This document shows positions 26,825-35,976 of a stretch of DNA of 64,000 nucleotides, in pieces. Position 1 is the stretch's first letter, and each line of letters begins with the position of its first letter. The position numbers and the translations under genes were made by a program. The notes under the pieces were generated by a model. That model saw only the letters and a program-made list of their open reading frames with translations. It ran no database searches and was not told where the DNA came from. This stretch comes from Variovorax paradoxus (GTDB taxonomy: Bacteria > Pseudomonadota > Gammaproteobacteria > Burkholderiales > Burkholderiaceae_C), in the NCBI RefSeq assembly GCF_030811855.1, contig NZ_JAUSRN010000014.1, positions 1-64,000 of the forward strand, written 5' to 3'.

Positions 26825-27862
26825 ATGCTGAACTGCGAAATCCACGGCGCGCTCGACCTGCGCCTCGCCGAACGTCCGGCCGAAGCGCTGGCGCCCACCC
26901 AGGTGCGCGTGGCCGTCAAGGCGGTCGGCATCTGCGGCTCCGATCTGCACTACTACCGCCATGGCCGCGTGGGCGACTTCGTCATCCGCGCGCCGCTGAC
27001 GCCAGGGCACGAGGCCTCCGGGCAAGTCATCGAAGTGGGCGCGCAAGTCAGCTCGGTGAAGCCGGGCGACCGCGTGGCCCTCAACCCATCGCGCACCTGC
27101 GGTGTCTGCCGCTTCTGCCGCGCGGGCGCCTCCAACCATTGCGAGAACGTGCACTTCTTCGGCAGCGCCAGCCGCTGGCCCCACATGCAGGGCGCGATGC
27201 GCGAACAGGTGGTGGTGGAGGCCACGCAGTGCCTCGCCGTGCCCGACACGCTGTCGTTCGAGCTGGCCGCCTTCGGCGAGCCGCTGGCCGTGGCGCTGCA
27301 TGCGGTGCAGGAGGCCGGCTCGCTGCTTGGCAAGACGGTGATGGTGGTGGGCGCCGGTCCCATCGGCGCGCTGATCCTCATGGCCGCCAAGCTTGCGGGC
27401 GCGAGCCAGCTCATTGCGGTGGACATCGTCGACGAGACGCTCGCGGCCTGCACCCGCGTGGGCGCAACGCGCACCATCAATGCGGCCAAGGAACCCGACG
27501 CGCTGCAGGCGCTGGCGGCGGACAAGGGTCAGATCGATGCGTGCTTCGAGGTCTCGGGCCATTACGACGGCCTGGCCAATTGCATCCGGTCGACGCGCCC
27601 GCGCGGCACCATCGTGCAGGTCGGCACGCTCGGCGGCAACAGCGAGACCTGTCCCTTCAACCAGATCATGGTCAAGAGCCTGCACCTGGTCGGCAGCTTC
27701 CGCTTCGTCGACGAATACGCCTGGGCCGTGGACTACCTGAGCCGCGGCGTGCTGGACGTATCGCCCCTGCTGACCGAGGCGGTGCCGGTGGCGCGCGTGC
27801 ACGACGCCTTCGCGCTGGCGGCGGACCGGCACCGCGCGATGAAGGTGCTCGTCACGTTCTGA
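26825..27862 (+). CDS. Zinc-dependent L-idonate/L-gulonate 5-dehydrogenase-like enzyme
   Basis: A 345-residue medium-chain dehydrogenase. Catalytic zinc ligands are Cys37 (ICGSDLHYY) with His62-Glu63 (GHEASG); structural zinc Cys are at 92, 95, 98 and 106. The Rossmann motif GAGPIG is at about 178. It resembles IdnD, and the HYYRHGRVGDF and GSFRFVDEYAWAV segments are usual for that group. RspB-like L-gulonate 5-dehydrogenases belong to the same family. Next to mannonate genes, the best guess is oxidation of L-gulonate to D-fructuronate; L-idonate is the alternative. Confidence 0.85.
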   Translation: MLNCEIHGALDLRLAERPAEALAPTQVRVAVKAVGICGSDLHYYRHGRVGDFVIRAPLTPGHEASGQVIEVGAQVSSVKPGDRVALNPSRTCGVCRFCRAGASNHCENVHFFGSASRWPHMQGAMREQVVVEATQCLAVPDTLSFELAAFGEPLAVALHAVQEAGSLLGKTVMVVGAGPIGALILMAAKLAGASQLIAVDIVDETLAACTRVGATRTINAAKEPDALQALAADKGQIDACFEVSGHYDGLANCIRSTRPRGTIVQVGTLGGNSETCPFNQIMVKSLHLVGSFRFVDEYAWAVDYLSRGVLDVSPLLTEAVPVARVHDAFALAADRHRAMKVLVTF

Positions 27863-27905
27863 CGAGATTGCTTGCCCTTCCCCGCCCTACTCTCGCGGAG
27901 CTTCA

Positions 27906-28571
27906 ATGGAATTCGATTTCTCGCCGATTGCGGACAACTGGCGCTTCTTTGCCAGCGGCCTGGGCGTCACGGTCGCGCTCAGCCTCATCAGTGCCGTCAC
28001 CAGCATCCTGGCGGGCCTGGTGATCGCGCTGCTGCGGCTGTACGGCCCCGGCTGGCTGCGCCCGGTGCTCATCTTCTACATCGACTCCATGCGCGCCATC
28101 CCGGTGCTGGTGGTGCTGGTGTGGATGTACTTTGCGTTCCCGCTGCTCGTGGGCTTCACCTTTGCGCCGTTCTGGGCCGCGGTGATCGCGCTGACGCTGC
28201 ACATCGCGGCCTATGCCGCCGAGGTGATCCGCGCCGGCATCGAATCGGTCCGGCCGGGCCAGACGCGTGCCGCACTGGCGCTGGGCATGTCGCGCGCACA
28301 GCTGCTGCGCAAGGTGCTGCTGCCGCAGGCCACCATTCGCATGCTGCCGGCCTTCGGCTCGATCCTCACCATCGCCATCAAGGACACCGCCATTGCCACC
28401 GTGATTGCCGTGCCCGAGCTGATGCACCGCGCCGAGACCGTGGCGGGTCAGAGCTACCGGCCGGTGGAAGTGTTCACCGCGGTGATGGTGGCGTACTTCG
28501 TCATCCTGTTCCCGGTCACGCGCGGGATCGACAGGCTGTACCACCGCGTCGCGCATCTGGGGCGTTCATGA
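27906..28571 (+). CDS. PAAT-family ABC transporter permease, subunit 1
   Basis: A 221-residue inner-membrane permease with about five helices and the cytoplasmic EAA loop (RPGQTRAALALGMSRAQLL) that contacts the ATPase. It belongs to the HisM/GlnP family. It is in the operon 43 bases after the dehydrogenase gene and pairs with the next permease (16 bases on) to form the channel. The domain length and topology are normal. The substrate is inferred to be a sugar acid because the surrounding enzymes act on such compounds. Confidence 0.92.
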   Translation: MEFDFSPIADNWRFFASGLGVTVALSLISAVTSILAGLVIALLRLYGPGWLRPVLIFYIDSMRAIPVLVVLVWMYFAFPLLVGFTFAPFWAAVIALTLHIAAYAAEVIRAGIESVRPGQTRAALALGMSRAQLLRKVLLPQATIRMLPAFGSILTIAIKDTAIATVIAVPELMHRAETVAGQSYRPVEVFTAVMVAYFVILFPVTRGIDRLYHRVAHLGRS

Positions 28572-28587
28572 TGAAGAGGGCCATCCA

Positions 28588-29243
28588 ATGACTTTCGATT
28601 GGTCCGTGATCTGGACGCACCGCCAGGCCTTGCTCGAAGGCGCGGCGCTCACCGTCGGACTGACGGTGCTGACCATGCTGCTGGCCGTGCCGGGCGGCAT
28701 CATGCTGGCGCTCATGCGGCTGTCGTCGAACAAGCTGCTGCAGTCGGCCTCGCTCGGCTTCGTGGAGTTCTTTCGCAACCTGCCGTTGATCCTGGTCATC
28801 TACTGGGTCTTCTACGTGATGCCGATGGCGGTCGAGTTGCAGCTCTCCCCGCTCGTCACCGCGCTGGTGGCCCTGGTGCTCAACGTCTCGGCCTACAACG
28901 CCGAGACCTTTCGCGCCGGCATCAACTCCATCCGCAAGGGGCAGCTGGAGGCGGCGCTCGCCATGGGCATGTCGCGCCGCCAGGCCATGTTCAAGGTGGT
29001 CATCCCGCAGGCGGGGCGCCGCATCCTGCCGGTGATCGCGAGCACCTGGGTTTCGCTCTTCAAGGACACCTCGCTGGTGTCGGTCATTGCCGTGAGCGAG
29101 CTGGCCTATTCGGCAATGCAGATCCGCGCGCAGACCTTCCGCGTGCTGGAGATGCTCACCGCCATGGCCGTTCTCTACTGGCTGATGGGCTACCCGCAAG
29201 CCAAGCTGGTGGACTGGATCCACCGCAAATATGGAGTCAAGGA

Positions 29244-29247
<4 letters not shown>
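28588..29247 (+). CDS. PAAT-family ABC transporter permease, subunit 2
   Basis: A 219-residue permease similar in size and type to the preceding gene. Its EAA loop reads RKGQLEAALAMGMSRRQAM, and VEFFRNLPLILVIYW is a further family hallmark. Its stop overlaps the start of the ATPase gene by 4 bases (the ATPase ATG is at 29244), so the two are translationally coupled. With subunit 1 it forms the transmembrane heterodimer. Confidence 0.93.
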
Positions 29248-30029
<782 letters not shown>

Positions 30030-30066
30030 CGAACGAACGCCGCCGCCATCTTTTCTCGCTTCAACC

Positions 30067-31278
30067 ATGAAAATCACCAACGCCCGCGTCATCGTCTGCA
30101 GCCCTGGCCGCAACTTCGTCACCCTCAAGATCGAAACCGACGAAGGCCTGACCGGCATCGGCGACGCCACGCTCAACGGGCGCGAACTCTCCGTTGCCGC
30201 CTACCTCACCGAGCATGTCATCCCCTGTCTGATCGGCCGCGACGCGCACCAGATCGAGGACATCTGGCAGTACCTCTACAAGGGCGCCTACTGGCGCCGC
30301 GGCCCGGTCACCATGACCGCCATCGCCGCCGTGGACACCGCCTTGTGGGACATCAAGGCCAAGGCCGCGGGCCTGCCGCTGTATCAGCTTTTGGGCGGCA
30401 AGAGCCGCACCGGCGTGATGGTCTACGGCCATGCCAACGGCAGCGACATCGAGCACACGGTGGACGAGGTGCTGCGCTATGCGGACGCCGGCTACAAGGC
30501 CATCCGCGCGCAGAGCGGCGTGCCGGGGCTGGAAAAAGTCTATGGCGTCGGCAAGGGCACGCTGTTCTACGAACCCGCCGATGCCGACCTGCCCTCCGAG
30601 CACGACTGGTCCACCGAAAAATACCTGCGCCACACGCCCAAGCTGTTCGAGCGCATCCGCGAAAAGCTCGGCTTCGAGCACCACTTGCTGCACGATGTGC
30701 ACCACCGCCTCACGCCCATCGAGGCGGGACGCCTGGGCAAGTCGCTGGAGCCCTTCAACCTCTTCTGGATGGAGGACGCCACGCCGGCCGAGAACCAGGA
30801 CGCCTTCCGCCTGATCCGCCAGCACACCACCACACCGCTGGCGGTGGGCGAGATCTTCAACTCCATCTGGGACTGCAAGGAGCTGATCGAGAACCAGCTG
30901 ATCGACTACGTGCGCGCCACCGTGGTCCATGCCGGCGGCATCACGCACCTGCGCCGCATCGCCGACCTGGCCTCGCTCTACCAGGTGCGCACGGGCTGCC
31001 ACGGCGCCACCGATCTGTCGCCGGTGTGCATGGGCGCGGCGCTGCACTTCGACCTGTGGGTGCCCAACTTCGGCATCCAGGAGTACATGCGCCACACCGA
31101 GGAAACCGATGCGGTGTTTCCGCATGCCTACACCTTCGACCAGGGCATGCTCTACCCCGGCGACGTGCCCGGCCACGGCGTGGAGATCGACGAGGCGCTG
31201 GCCGCCAAGTACCCCTACAAGCGCGCCTACTTGCCGGTGAACCGCCAGCAGCACGACGGCACGCTGTGGAACTGGTGA
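30067..31278 (+). CDS. manD: D-mannonate dehydratase (enolase superfamily, ManD)
   Basis: A 403-residue enolase-superfamily enzyme that dehydrates D-mannonate to 2-keto-3-deoxygluconate. Counting from the chosen ATG, the residues fall exactly on the published ManD numbering: Arg147 and Tyr159 (acid/base loop), metal ligands Asp210, Glu236 and Glu262, and His212 and His312. Residue 314 is Ala, which, as I recall, marks the efficient mannonate-specific members, whereas Pro is found in slow gluconate/mannonate enzymes. E. coli RspA is a relative. It sits next to the fructuronate-reductase-like gene that supplies its substrate. Confidence 0.93.
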   Translation: MKITNARVIVCSPGRNFVTLKIETDEGLTGIGDATLNGRELSVAAYLTEHVIPCLIGRDAHQIEDIWQYLYKGAYWRRGPVTMTAIAAVDTALWDIKAKAAGLPLYQLLGGKSRTGVMVYGHANGSDIEHTVDEVLRYADAGYKAIRAQSGVPGLEKVYGVGKGTLFYEPADADLPSEHDWSTEKYLRHTPKLFERIREKLGFEHHLLHDVHHRLTPIEAGRLGKSLEPFNLFWMEDATPAENQDAFRLIRQHTTTPLAVGEIFNSIWDCKELIENQLIDYVRATVVHAGGITHLRRIADLASLYQVRTGCHGATDLSPVCMGAALHFDLWVPNFGIQEYMRHTEETDAVFPHAYTFDQGMLYPGDVPGHGVEIDEALAAKYPYKRAYLPVNRQQHDGTLWNW

Positions 31279-31283
31279 GCGCC

Positions 31284-32813
31284 ATGCAGAGGCTGCACCC
31301 CGACACGCTGGCCGCGCTGCCGTCCGTAGTGGCGCGCCCCGCCTATGACCGCGCCGCGCTCGAGGCGGGCATCGTCCACTTGGGCGTCGGCGCGTTCCAG
31401 CGCGGGCACCTGGCTGCCGTCAATGAGGCGGCGCTGCATGCCAGCGGCGACCTCAGCTGGGGCATTGCAGGCGTGTCGCTGCGCAGCGCCGAAACGCGCG
31501 ATGCGCTCGCGCCGCAGGACGGCCTCTACACGCTCGCGTTGCGCGACGTGGACGAGACCGGCACGCCGCGCGCGTCGTTGCAGGTCATCGGCTGCGTGCT
31601 CGGCGTGCAGGTCGCGGCCGAAGACCCGGCGGCGGTGCTTGCGCGCATCGCCCATCCCTCGACCCGCATCGTGAGCCTCACCGTCACGGAAAAAGGCTAC
31701 TGTCACGATCCGGCCACGGGTGCGCTGCGCGCCGACCATCCCGACGTGCGGCACGACCTGGCGCGCCTCGATGCACCACGCGGCACGCTCGGGTTCCTGG
31801 TGTCGGGCCTGCGCCTGCGCCAGCTGCGCGGGCTGGTGCCGGTGACCTTGCTGTCGCTCGACAACCTGCCCTCCAACGGCCACCTGCTGCGCGGCCTGGT
31901 GCTGGACTTCGCGCAGCTCGTCGATCCTCAGTTGGCCCGCTGGATCGCCGAGCACTGCAGTTTCCCCTGTTCGATGGTGGACCGCATCGTGCCGCGCACC
32001 ACCGAGGCCGACCGTGCACAGGTGAACACCGCGCTCGGCCTGGAGGACGCTTGGCCGGTGGTCGGTGAACGCTTTCTCGAATGGGTGGTGGAGGATGATT
32101 TCGCAGCCGGCCGTCCGGCCTGGGATGCCGGCGGCGCCCGCTTCGTGGCCGATGCTCGCCCCTTCGAGACGCTGAAGCTGCGCATGGTCAACGGCTCGCA
32201 TTCGGCACTCGCGTACCTGGGTGCCATGGCCGGCCTCGACACCGTGGACCGCGCCGTCGGCACGCCGGCCCTGCACCGCTACCTGGATCGGCTCATGCGC
32301 GAGGAGATCGCGCCCACGCTGCCGGCGCTTCCTGGGCTGGATTTCGATGCCTACCGCCAGCGCCTGCTCGAGCGTTTCGCCAACCCGGCGCTCGCGCACC
32401 GCACCGCGCAGATTGCGATGGATGGCTCGCAGAAGCTGCCGCAGCGCCTGCTGGGCACCGTGCGCGATCGGCTCGCCGCCGGCGCTCCCATCGACTGCCT
32501 TGCGCTCGCCGTCGCGGCCTGGCTGCACTACCTTCGCGGCGTGGACGAACTCGGCCGCCGCCACGAGATTCAGGATCCGTTGGCCGATGCGCTGGCCGAA
32601 CGCTGCGCGGCGGCTGAACGCGCAGCAAGAGCCGCCGAGCCGGCGCAGGCCGATGAAGCTCGCGTGGCCCTGCTTGCGACTTTCGCGCCGGTGTTCGGCA
32701 ACGACCTGGGACGCGATGCGCGTTTCGTCTCCGCCGTGGCGACGCAACTTCGTGCGCTGCGCGAAGTGGGCGTGCTCCAGACGCTGGCGATCCTCGCCCG
32801 AGCGGCGGCCTGA
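31284..32813 (+). CDS. Mannitol dehydrogenase family oxidoreductase (probable D-mannonate oxidoreductase)
   Basis: A 509-residue long-chain polyol dehydrogenase. The N-terminal Rossmann part holds IVHLGVGAFQRGH, and the catalytic K-x4-N-x2-H pattern is present as KLRMVNGSH (Lys298, Asn303, His306). It groups with UxuB, UxaB and mannitol dehydrogenases. In this locus it most likely reduces D-fructuronate to D-mannonate, the substrate of the preceding gene. A GTG at 31275 overlapping the manD stop is an alternative start; I prefer the ATG at 31284. Confidence 0.87.
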   Translation: MQRLHPDTLAALPSVVARPAYDRAALEAGIVHLGVGAFQRGHLAAVNEAALHASGDLSWGIAGVSLRSAETRDALAPQDGLYTLALRDVDETGTPRASLQVIGCVLGVQVAAEDPAAVLARIAHPSTRIVSLTVTEKGYCHDPATGALRADHPDVRHDLARLDAPRGTLGFLVSGLRLRQLRGLVPVTLLSLDNLPSNGHLLRGLVLDFAQLVDPQLARWIAEHCSFPCSMVDRIVPRTTEADRAQVNTALGLEDAWPVVGERFLEWVVEDDFAAGRPAWDAGGARFVADARPFETLKLRMVNGSHSALAYLGAMAGLDTVDRAVGTPALHRYLDRLMREEIAPTLPALPGLDFDAYRQRLLERFANPALAHRTAQIAMDGSQKLPQRLLGTVRDRLAAGAPIDCLALAVAAWLHYLRGVDELGRRHEIQDPLADALAERCAAAERAARAAEPAQADEARVALLATFAPVFGNDLGRDARFVSAVATQLRALREVGVLQTLAILARAAA

Positions 32814-32850
32814 GTGGGCGGGCGCGGCCCGCAGTCACAATGCCTTGGCC

Positions 32851-33354
32851 ATGCGCATCTTCACCCGACTCCTGCGCGCCCTTGCCGCGGCGCTGCTCGT
32901 GCCCATTCTTCTTTTCGAGGAATGGGGTTGGGAGCCGCTTGCCGCGCTGGTCCGCCGCCTGGCCCGCCTGCCGCTCTGGGCGCGCGCTGAGGACTGGCTG
33001 CGCACGCTGCCGCCCTGGGGAGCCCTGCTGGCTTTTCTGCTGCCGGTGCTCCTGCTGCTGCCGGTGAAGGTGCTGGCGCTCTTCCTGTTCGGCCGCGGTC
33101 ACGCAGCCAGCGGCGTGACGGTATTGATCATTGCCAAGTTGATCGGCACCGCCTTCGTGGCGCGCATCTTCCAGCTGGTCGAGGGCGCGCTCATGCGCAT
33201 TCCGCTGTTTGCGCGCTGGTACCCGCGCTGGAAAGCCTGGAAGAACCGCGTGCTGACGCTGGTTCGCGAGAGCCGCCCCTGGCGCGTGGTGCGCGCGGTC
33301 AACCGACGGATCTACCGCGTTTGGCGCCGGCTGCGCGGCCAGGCGCTCCAGTAG
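32851..33354 (+). CDS. Conserved membrane protein, function unknown
   Basis: This 167-residue protein has two clear membrane stretches (about residues 7-22 and 55-80), a third weaker one (about 88-110), and a strongly basic C-terminal tail rich in Arg and Trp. The N-terminal ILLFEEWGWEPL segment is reminiscent of a family conserved in betaproteobacteria and gammaproteobacteria, for which no function is known to me. It starts 37 bases after the oxidoreductase gene but is unlikely to belong to sugar-acid catabolism. A TTG six bases upstream is an alternative start. Confidence 0.75.
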   Translation: MRIFTRLLRALAAALLVPILLFEEWGWEPLAALVRRLARLPLWARAEDWLRTLPPWGALLAFLLPVLLLLPVKVLALFLFGRGHAASGVTVLIIAKLIGTAFVARIFQLVEGALMRIPLFARWYPRWKAWKNRVLTLVRESRPWRVVRAVNRRIYRVWRRLRGQALQ

Positions 33355-33359
33355 ATTAA

Positions 33360-33402
33360 TTTTATCCGGGTAGATTGCATTCTACGTTTTACCCGGATAA
33401 AA
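33360..33402. promoter_or_regulatory. Paired near-palindromic operators before the DUF2239-MATE operon
   Basis: TTTTATCCGGGTAGAT (33360-33375) and TTTTACCCGGATAAAA (33387-33402) are two 16-bp sites centred on CCGG, 27 bp apart. The second is close to a perfect TTTTAYCCGGRTAAAA palindrome, and the first matches its left half on the other strand. The second site ends at the A of a possible start codon (33402). So a regulator bound there would block translation initiation or transcription. The cognate regulator is not encoded next to it. Confidence 0.7.
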
Positions 33403-33410
33403 TGTGGCGC

Positions 33411-33998
33411 ATGAATATCTCCACGCCAGCTCCAACAATTCCAACAGCCTTGGCCTCCTCCACCCTCACCGCGTTCTCCGGCTTCCAGCGCGTTGCAGGG
33501 GGTTCCCGCGCCGAGGTGCTCGCGCAGTTGCGCCAACGCGCCGATGCGGCTTCCGTGCTGCTGTTCGACGATTCGACCGGCGCGCAAGTCGATCTCGATC
33601 TGCGCGAAGACGCAGTGCCCGCGGAACTCGAAGCCCACGACGAAGCGCCGCGCGGTGTCGGGCGCCCCAAGCTCGGCGTGGTGGCGCGCGAAGTCACCCT
33701 GCTGCCGCGCCACTGGGACTGGCTCGGGCGCCAGCCCGGCGGTGCCTCCGTCGCGTTGCGGCGCCTCGTCGACGAGGCGCGCCGCGTGAACGCGGACCGC
33801 GACACCGAGCGTGCCGCGCGCGAAGCCACCTACCGGTTCATGACGGCCATCGCAGGCGACCTGCCCGGCTTCGAGGAAGCCACGCGCGCTCTGTTCGCGG
33901 GCGAACGCGCGCGTTTCGATGAGCTGGTCGCGCCGTGGCCCGAAGACATCCAGGCGCATCTGCAGAAGCTTTCCGCCGCCGGCTGGAGCGCCGCATGA
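33411..33998 (+). CDS. DUF2239 family protein
   Basis: This 195-residue protein matches DUF2239 proteins: GRPKLGVVAREVTLLPRHWDWL and the C-terminal AREATYRFMTAIAGDLPGFEEA are characteristic. Its role is unknown. It may act as a DNA-binding or regulatory factor, given the basic, helical character and the operator-rich start region, but this is speculation. An ATG at 33402 lies inside the operator and adds three residues, so I prefer 33411. No clear ribosome site precedes either. It overlaps the MATE gene start by 4 bases. Confidence 0.8.
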   Translation: MNISTPAPTIPTALASSTLTAFSGFQRVAGGSRAEVLAQLRQRADAASVLLFDDSTGAQVDLDLREDAVPAELEAHDEAPRGVGRPKLGVVAREVTLLPRHWDWLGRQPGGASVALRRLVDEARRVNADRDTERAAREATYRFMTAIAGDLPGFEEATRALFAGERARFDELVAPWPEDIQAHLQKLSAAGWSAA

Positions 33999-35419
33999 GC
34001 GCGACGCCAGGCTCCGTGACCCAAGCCTCCGCCGACGAGACCGGACTGCGCGGTATGCCAGTCGCGCCCGTCAATGCCCCGCGCGCGCTGTGGAAGACCT
34101 TCCTGTTCTTTCTCGCGCCGATGCTGCTCAGCAACATCCTGCAGTCGCTCTCCGGCACCATCAACAACATCTACATCGGGCAGATGATCGGCGTTAGTGC
34201 GCTGGCGGCCGTGTCGAGCTTCTTCCCGGTGATGTTCTTCTTCATCGCCTTCGTCATCGGGCTGGGTGCTGGCGCTTCAGTGCTCATCGGCCAGGCCTGG
34301 GGCGCGCGCGATATCGCCAAGGTCAAGGCCATCGCCGGTACCACGCTGTCGGTCGGCATGCTGCTGGGGCTGGCGGTGGCCGTGTTCGGCGGCGCCTTCA
34401 CCACGCCGCTGCTCGCCTTCCTGGGCACGCCGCCCGACGTGTTGGCCGACTCCACGCGCTATGCCCGCATCATGCTGATCGCGATGCCGGGGCTGTTCGT
34501 GTTCCTGCTGTCCACCGCCATGCTGCGCGGGGTCGGCGACACGGTCACGCCGCTGCTCACGCTGATCTTTTCGACCGCGGCCGGCCTCATCGTCACGCCG
34601 GCGCTCATCCGCGGCTGGGGCGGCCTGCCGCAACTGGGCGTTGCGAGCGCCGCCTGGGCCACGGTGGTGGGCTTCGTGGCCTCGACGCTGTGGCTGGGTT
34701 GGCGCCTGCGCCGGCGCGGCAGCCCGCTTGCGCCCGACGCGGAATTCATTCGCCACCTGCGCATCGATCCCAAGCTTTTGAAGGCGGTGCTCAAGGTCGG
34801 CGTGCCCACCGGCTTGCAGATGATCGTGGTCGCCCTGGCCGAGGTGGTGCTGCTCTCGCTGGTCAACAGCTACGGCTCCAGCGCCACCGCGGCCTATGGT
34901 GCGGTGAACCAGGTGGTGGCCTATGTGCAGTTTCCGGCCATCTCGATTGCCATCACGGCATCGATCCTTGGCGCGCAGGCCATCGGCGCGGGTCGTGCGG
35001 ACCGGCTGGGCGCCATCGCCAAGACGGCGCTGTTGATGAACCTCGTGCTGACCGGCGGACTGGTGCTGCTGGGCTACCTGTTCTCGCGCCACCTGATGGG
35101 GTTTTTCATCACCAGCGCGCCGGTGATCGAGATCGCGCAGACGCTGCTGCACATCATGCTGTGGAGCCTCGTCATCTTCGGCATGGCCTCGGCCATCTCG
35201 GGGATCATGCGGGCCAGCGGGTCGGTGCTGGTGCCCACGGCCATCTCGATCCTCTGCCTGATCGGCATCGAGGTGCCCGTGGCCTGGTTCATGAGCAACC
35301 GCATCGGGCTCAACGGCATCTGGTATGCGTACCCCGTGACCTTCGGGGCGATGCTGCTGCTGCAGACCGCCTACTACCGCCTGGTGTGGCGCAAGAAGGC
35401 GATCCGGCGCATGGTGTAG
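33995..35419 (+). CDS. MATE family efflux transporter
   Basis: A 474-residue multidrug and toxin extrusion protein with about 12 membrane helices in two homologous halves. The first half has IGQAWGARD and the second VPTGLQMIVVALAEVVLL and ASILGAQAIGAG. It would export cationic drugs or metabolites with Na+ or H+. The ATG overlaps the DUF2239 stop, so the two genes are co-translated and under the operators at 33360-33402. Confidence 0.92.
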   Translation: MSATPGSVTQASADETGLRGMPVAPVNAPRALWKTFLFFLAPMLLSNILQSLSGTINNIYIGQMIGVSALAAVSSFFPVMFFFIAFVIGLGAGASVLIGQAWGARDIAKVKAIAGTTLSVGMLLGLAVAVFGGAFTTPLLAFLGTPPDVLADSTRYARIMLIAMPGLFVFLLSTAMLRGVGDTVTPLLTLIFSTAAGLIVTPALIRGWGGLPQLGVASAAWATVVGFVASTLWLGWRLRRRGSPLAPDAEFIRHLRIDPKLLKAVLKVGVPTGLQMIVVALAEVVLLSLVNSYGSSATAAYGAVNQVVAYVQFPAISIAITASILGAQAIGAGRADRLGAIAKTALLMNLVLTGGLVLLGYLFSRHLMGFFITSAPVIEIAQTLLHIMLWSLVIFGMASAISGIMRASGSVLVPTAISILCLIGIEVPVAWFMSNRIGLNGIWYAYPVTFGAMLLLQTAYYRLVWRKKAIRRMV

Positions 35420-35434
35420 CGGCCGCGGCGGCGG

Positions 35435-35911
35435 TCACTCTCCGTCGAAAGCTTTCTTCACCCCGGCGATGTCGAGCTTGATCATCTTCATCATCGCCTG
35501 CATGGCGCGGGCGGCCTTGGCCGGGTCCTTGTCCTGGAACATCCGGATCACGGGCATAGGCACGACCTGCCACGACACGCCGAAGCGATCGGTGAGCCAG
35601 CCGCATTGCACCGGCTGGCCGCCGCCTTCGAGCAGCTTGTCCCAGTAGTTGTCGACCTCGGCCTGGGTCTCGCATTTCACGCACATCGAAATGGCCGGCG
35701 TGAACTTGTACTGCGGCCCGCCATTGAGCACCATGAACTCCTGCCCTTGAAGCTCGAAGGTCGCGGTGAGCAGCGAGCCCTTCAGGCTGGGGTTCTCATC
35801 GCCCCAGAACTGCTTGGCGGTCACGCGCGAGTCAGGGAAGATGGCGGTGTAGAACTTCACCGCGTCTTCACCGTTGCCGTCGAACCAGAGGCAAGAGTAG
35901 ATCTTCTGCAT
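35435..35911 (-). CDS. VOC superfamily protein (PhnB-like)
   Basis: A 158-residue protein of the PhnB/3-demethylubiquinone-9-methyltransferase-like VOC group: CLWFDGNGEDAVKFYTAIFP at the start, then MVLNGGPQYKFTPAISMCV and GWLTDRFGVSWQVVP. Some members bind metals or are antibiotic-resistance-like proteins, but no activity is assigned here. An AGGAGA ribosome site lies upstream. It is convergent with the MATE gene (15-base gap) and upstream of the two-component genes on the same strand, but 65 bases away from them. Confidence 0.88.
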   Translation of the reverse strand: MQKIYSCLWFDGNGEDAVKFYTAIFPDSRVTAKQFWGDENPSLKGSLLTATFELQGQEFMVLNGGPQYKFTPAISMCVKCETQAEVDNYWDKLLEGGGQPVQCGWLTDRFGVSWQVVPMPVIRMFQDKDPAKAARAMQAMMKMIKLDIAGVKKAFDGE

Positions 35912-35976
35912 GGGAATCTCCTGTGTCTTCGATGATGAACCTCAGGGTTCAATATCCAGGCCGTGGGAGGTCCTTG

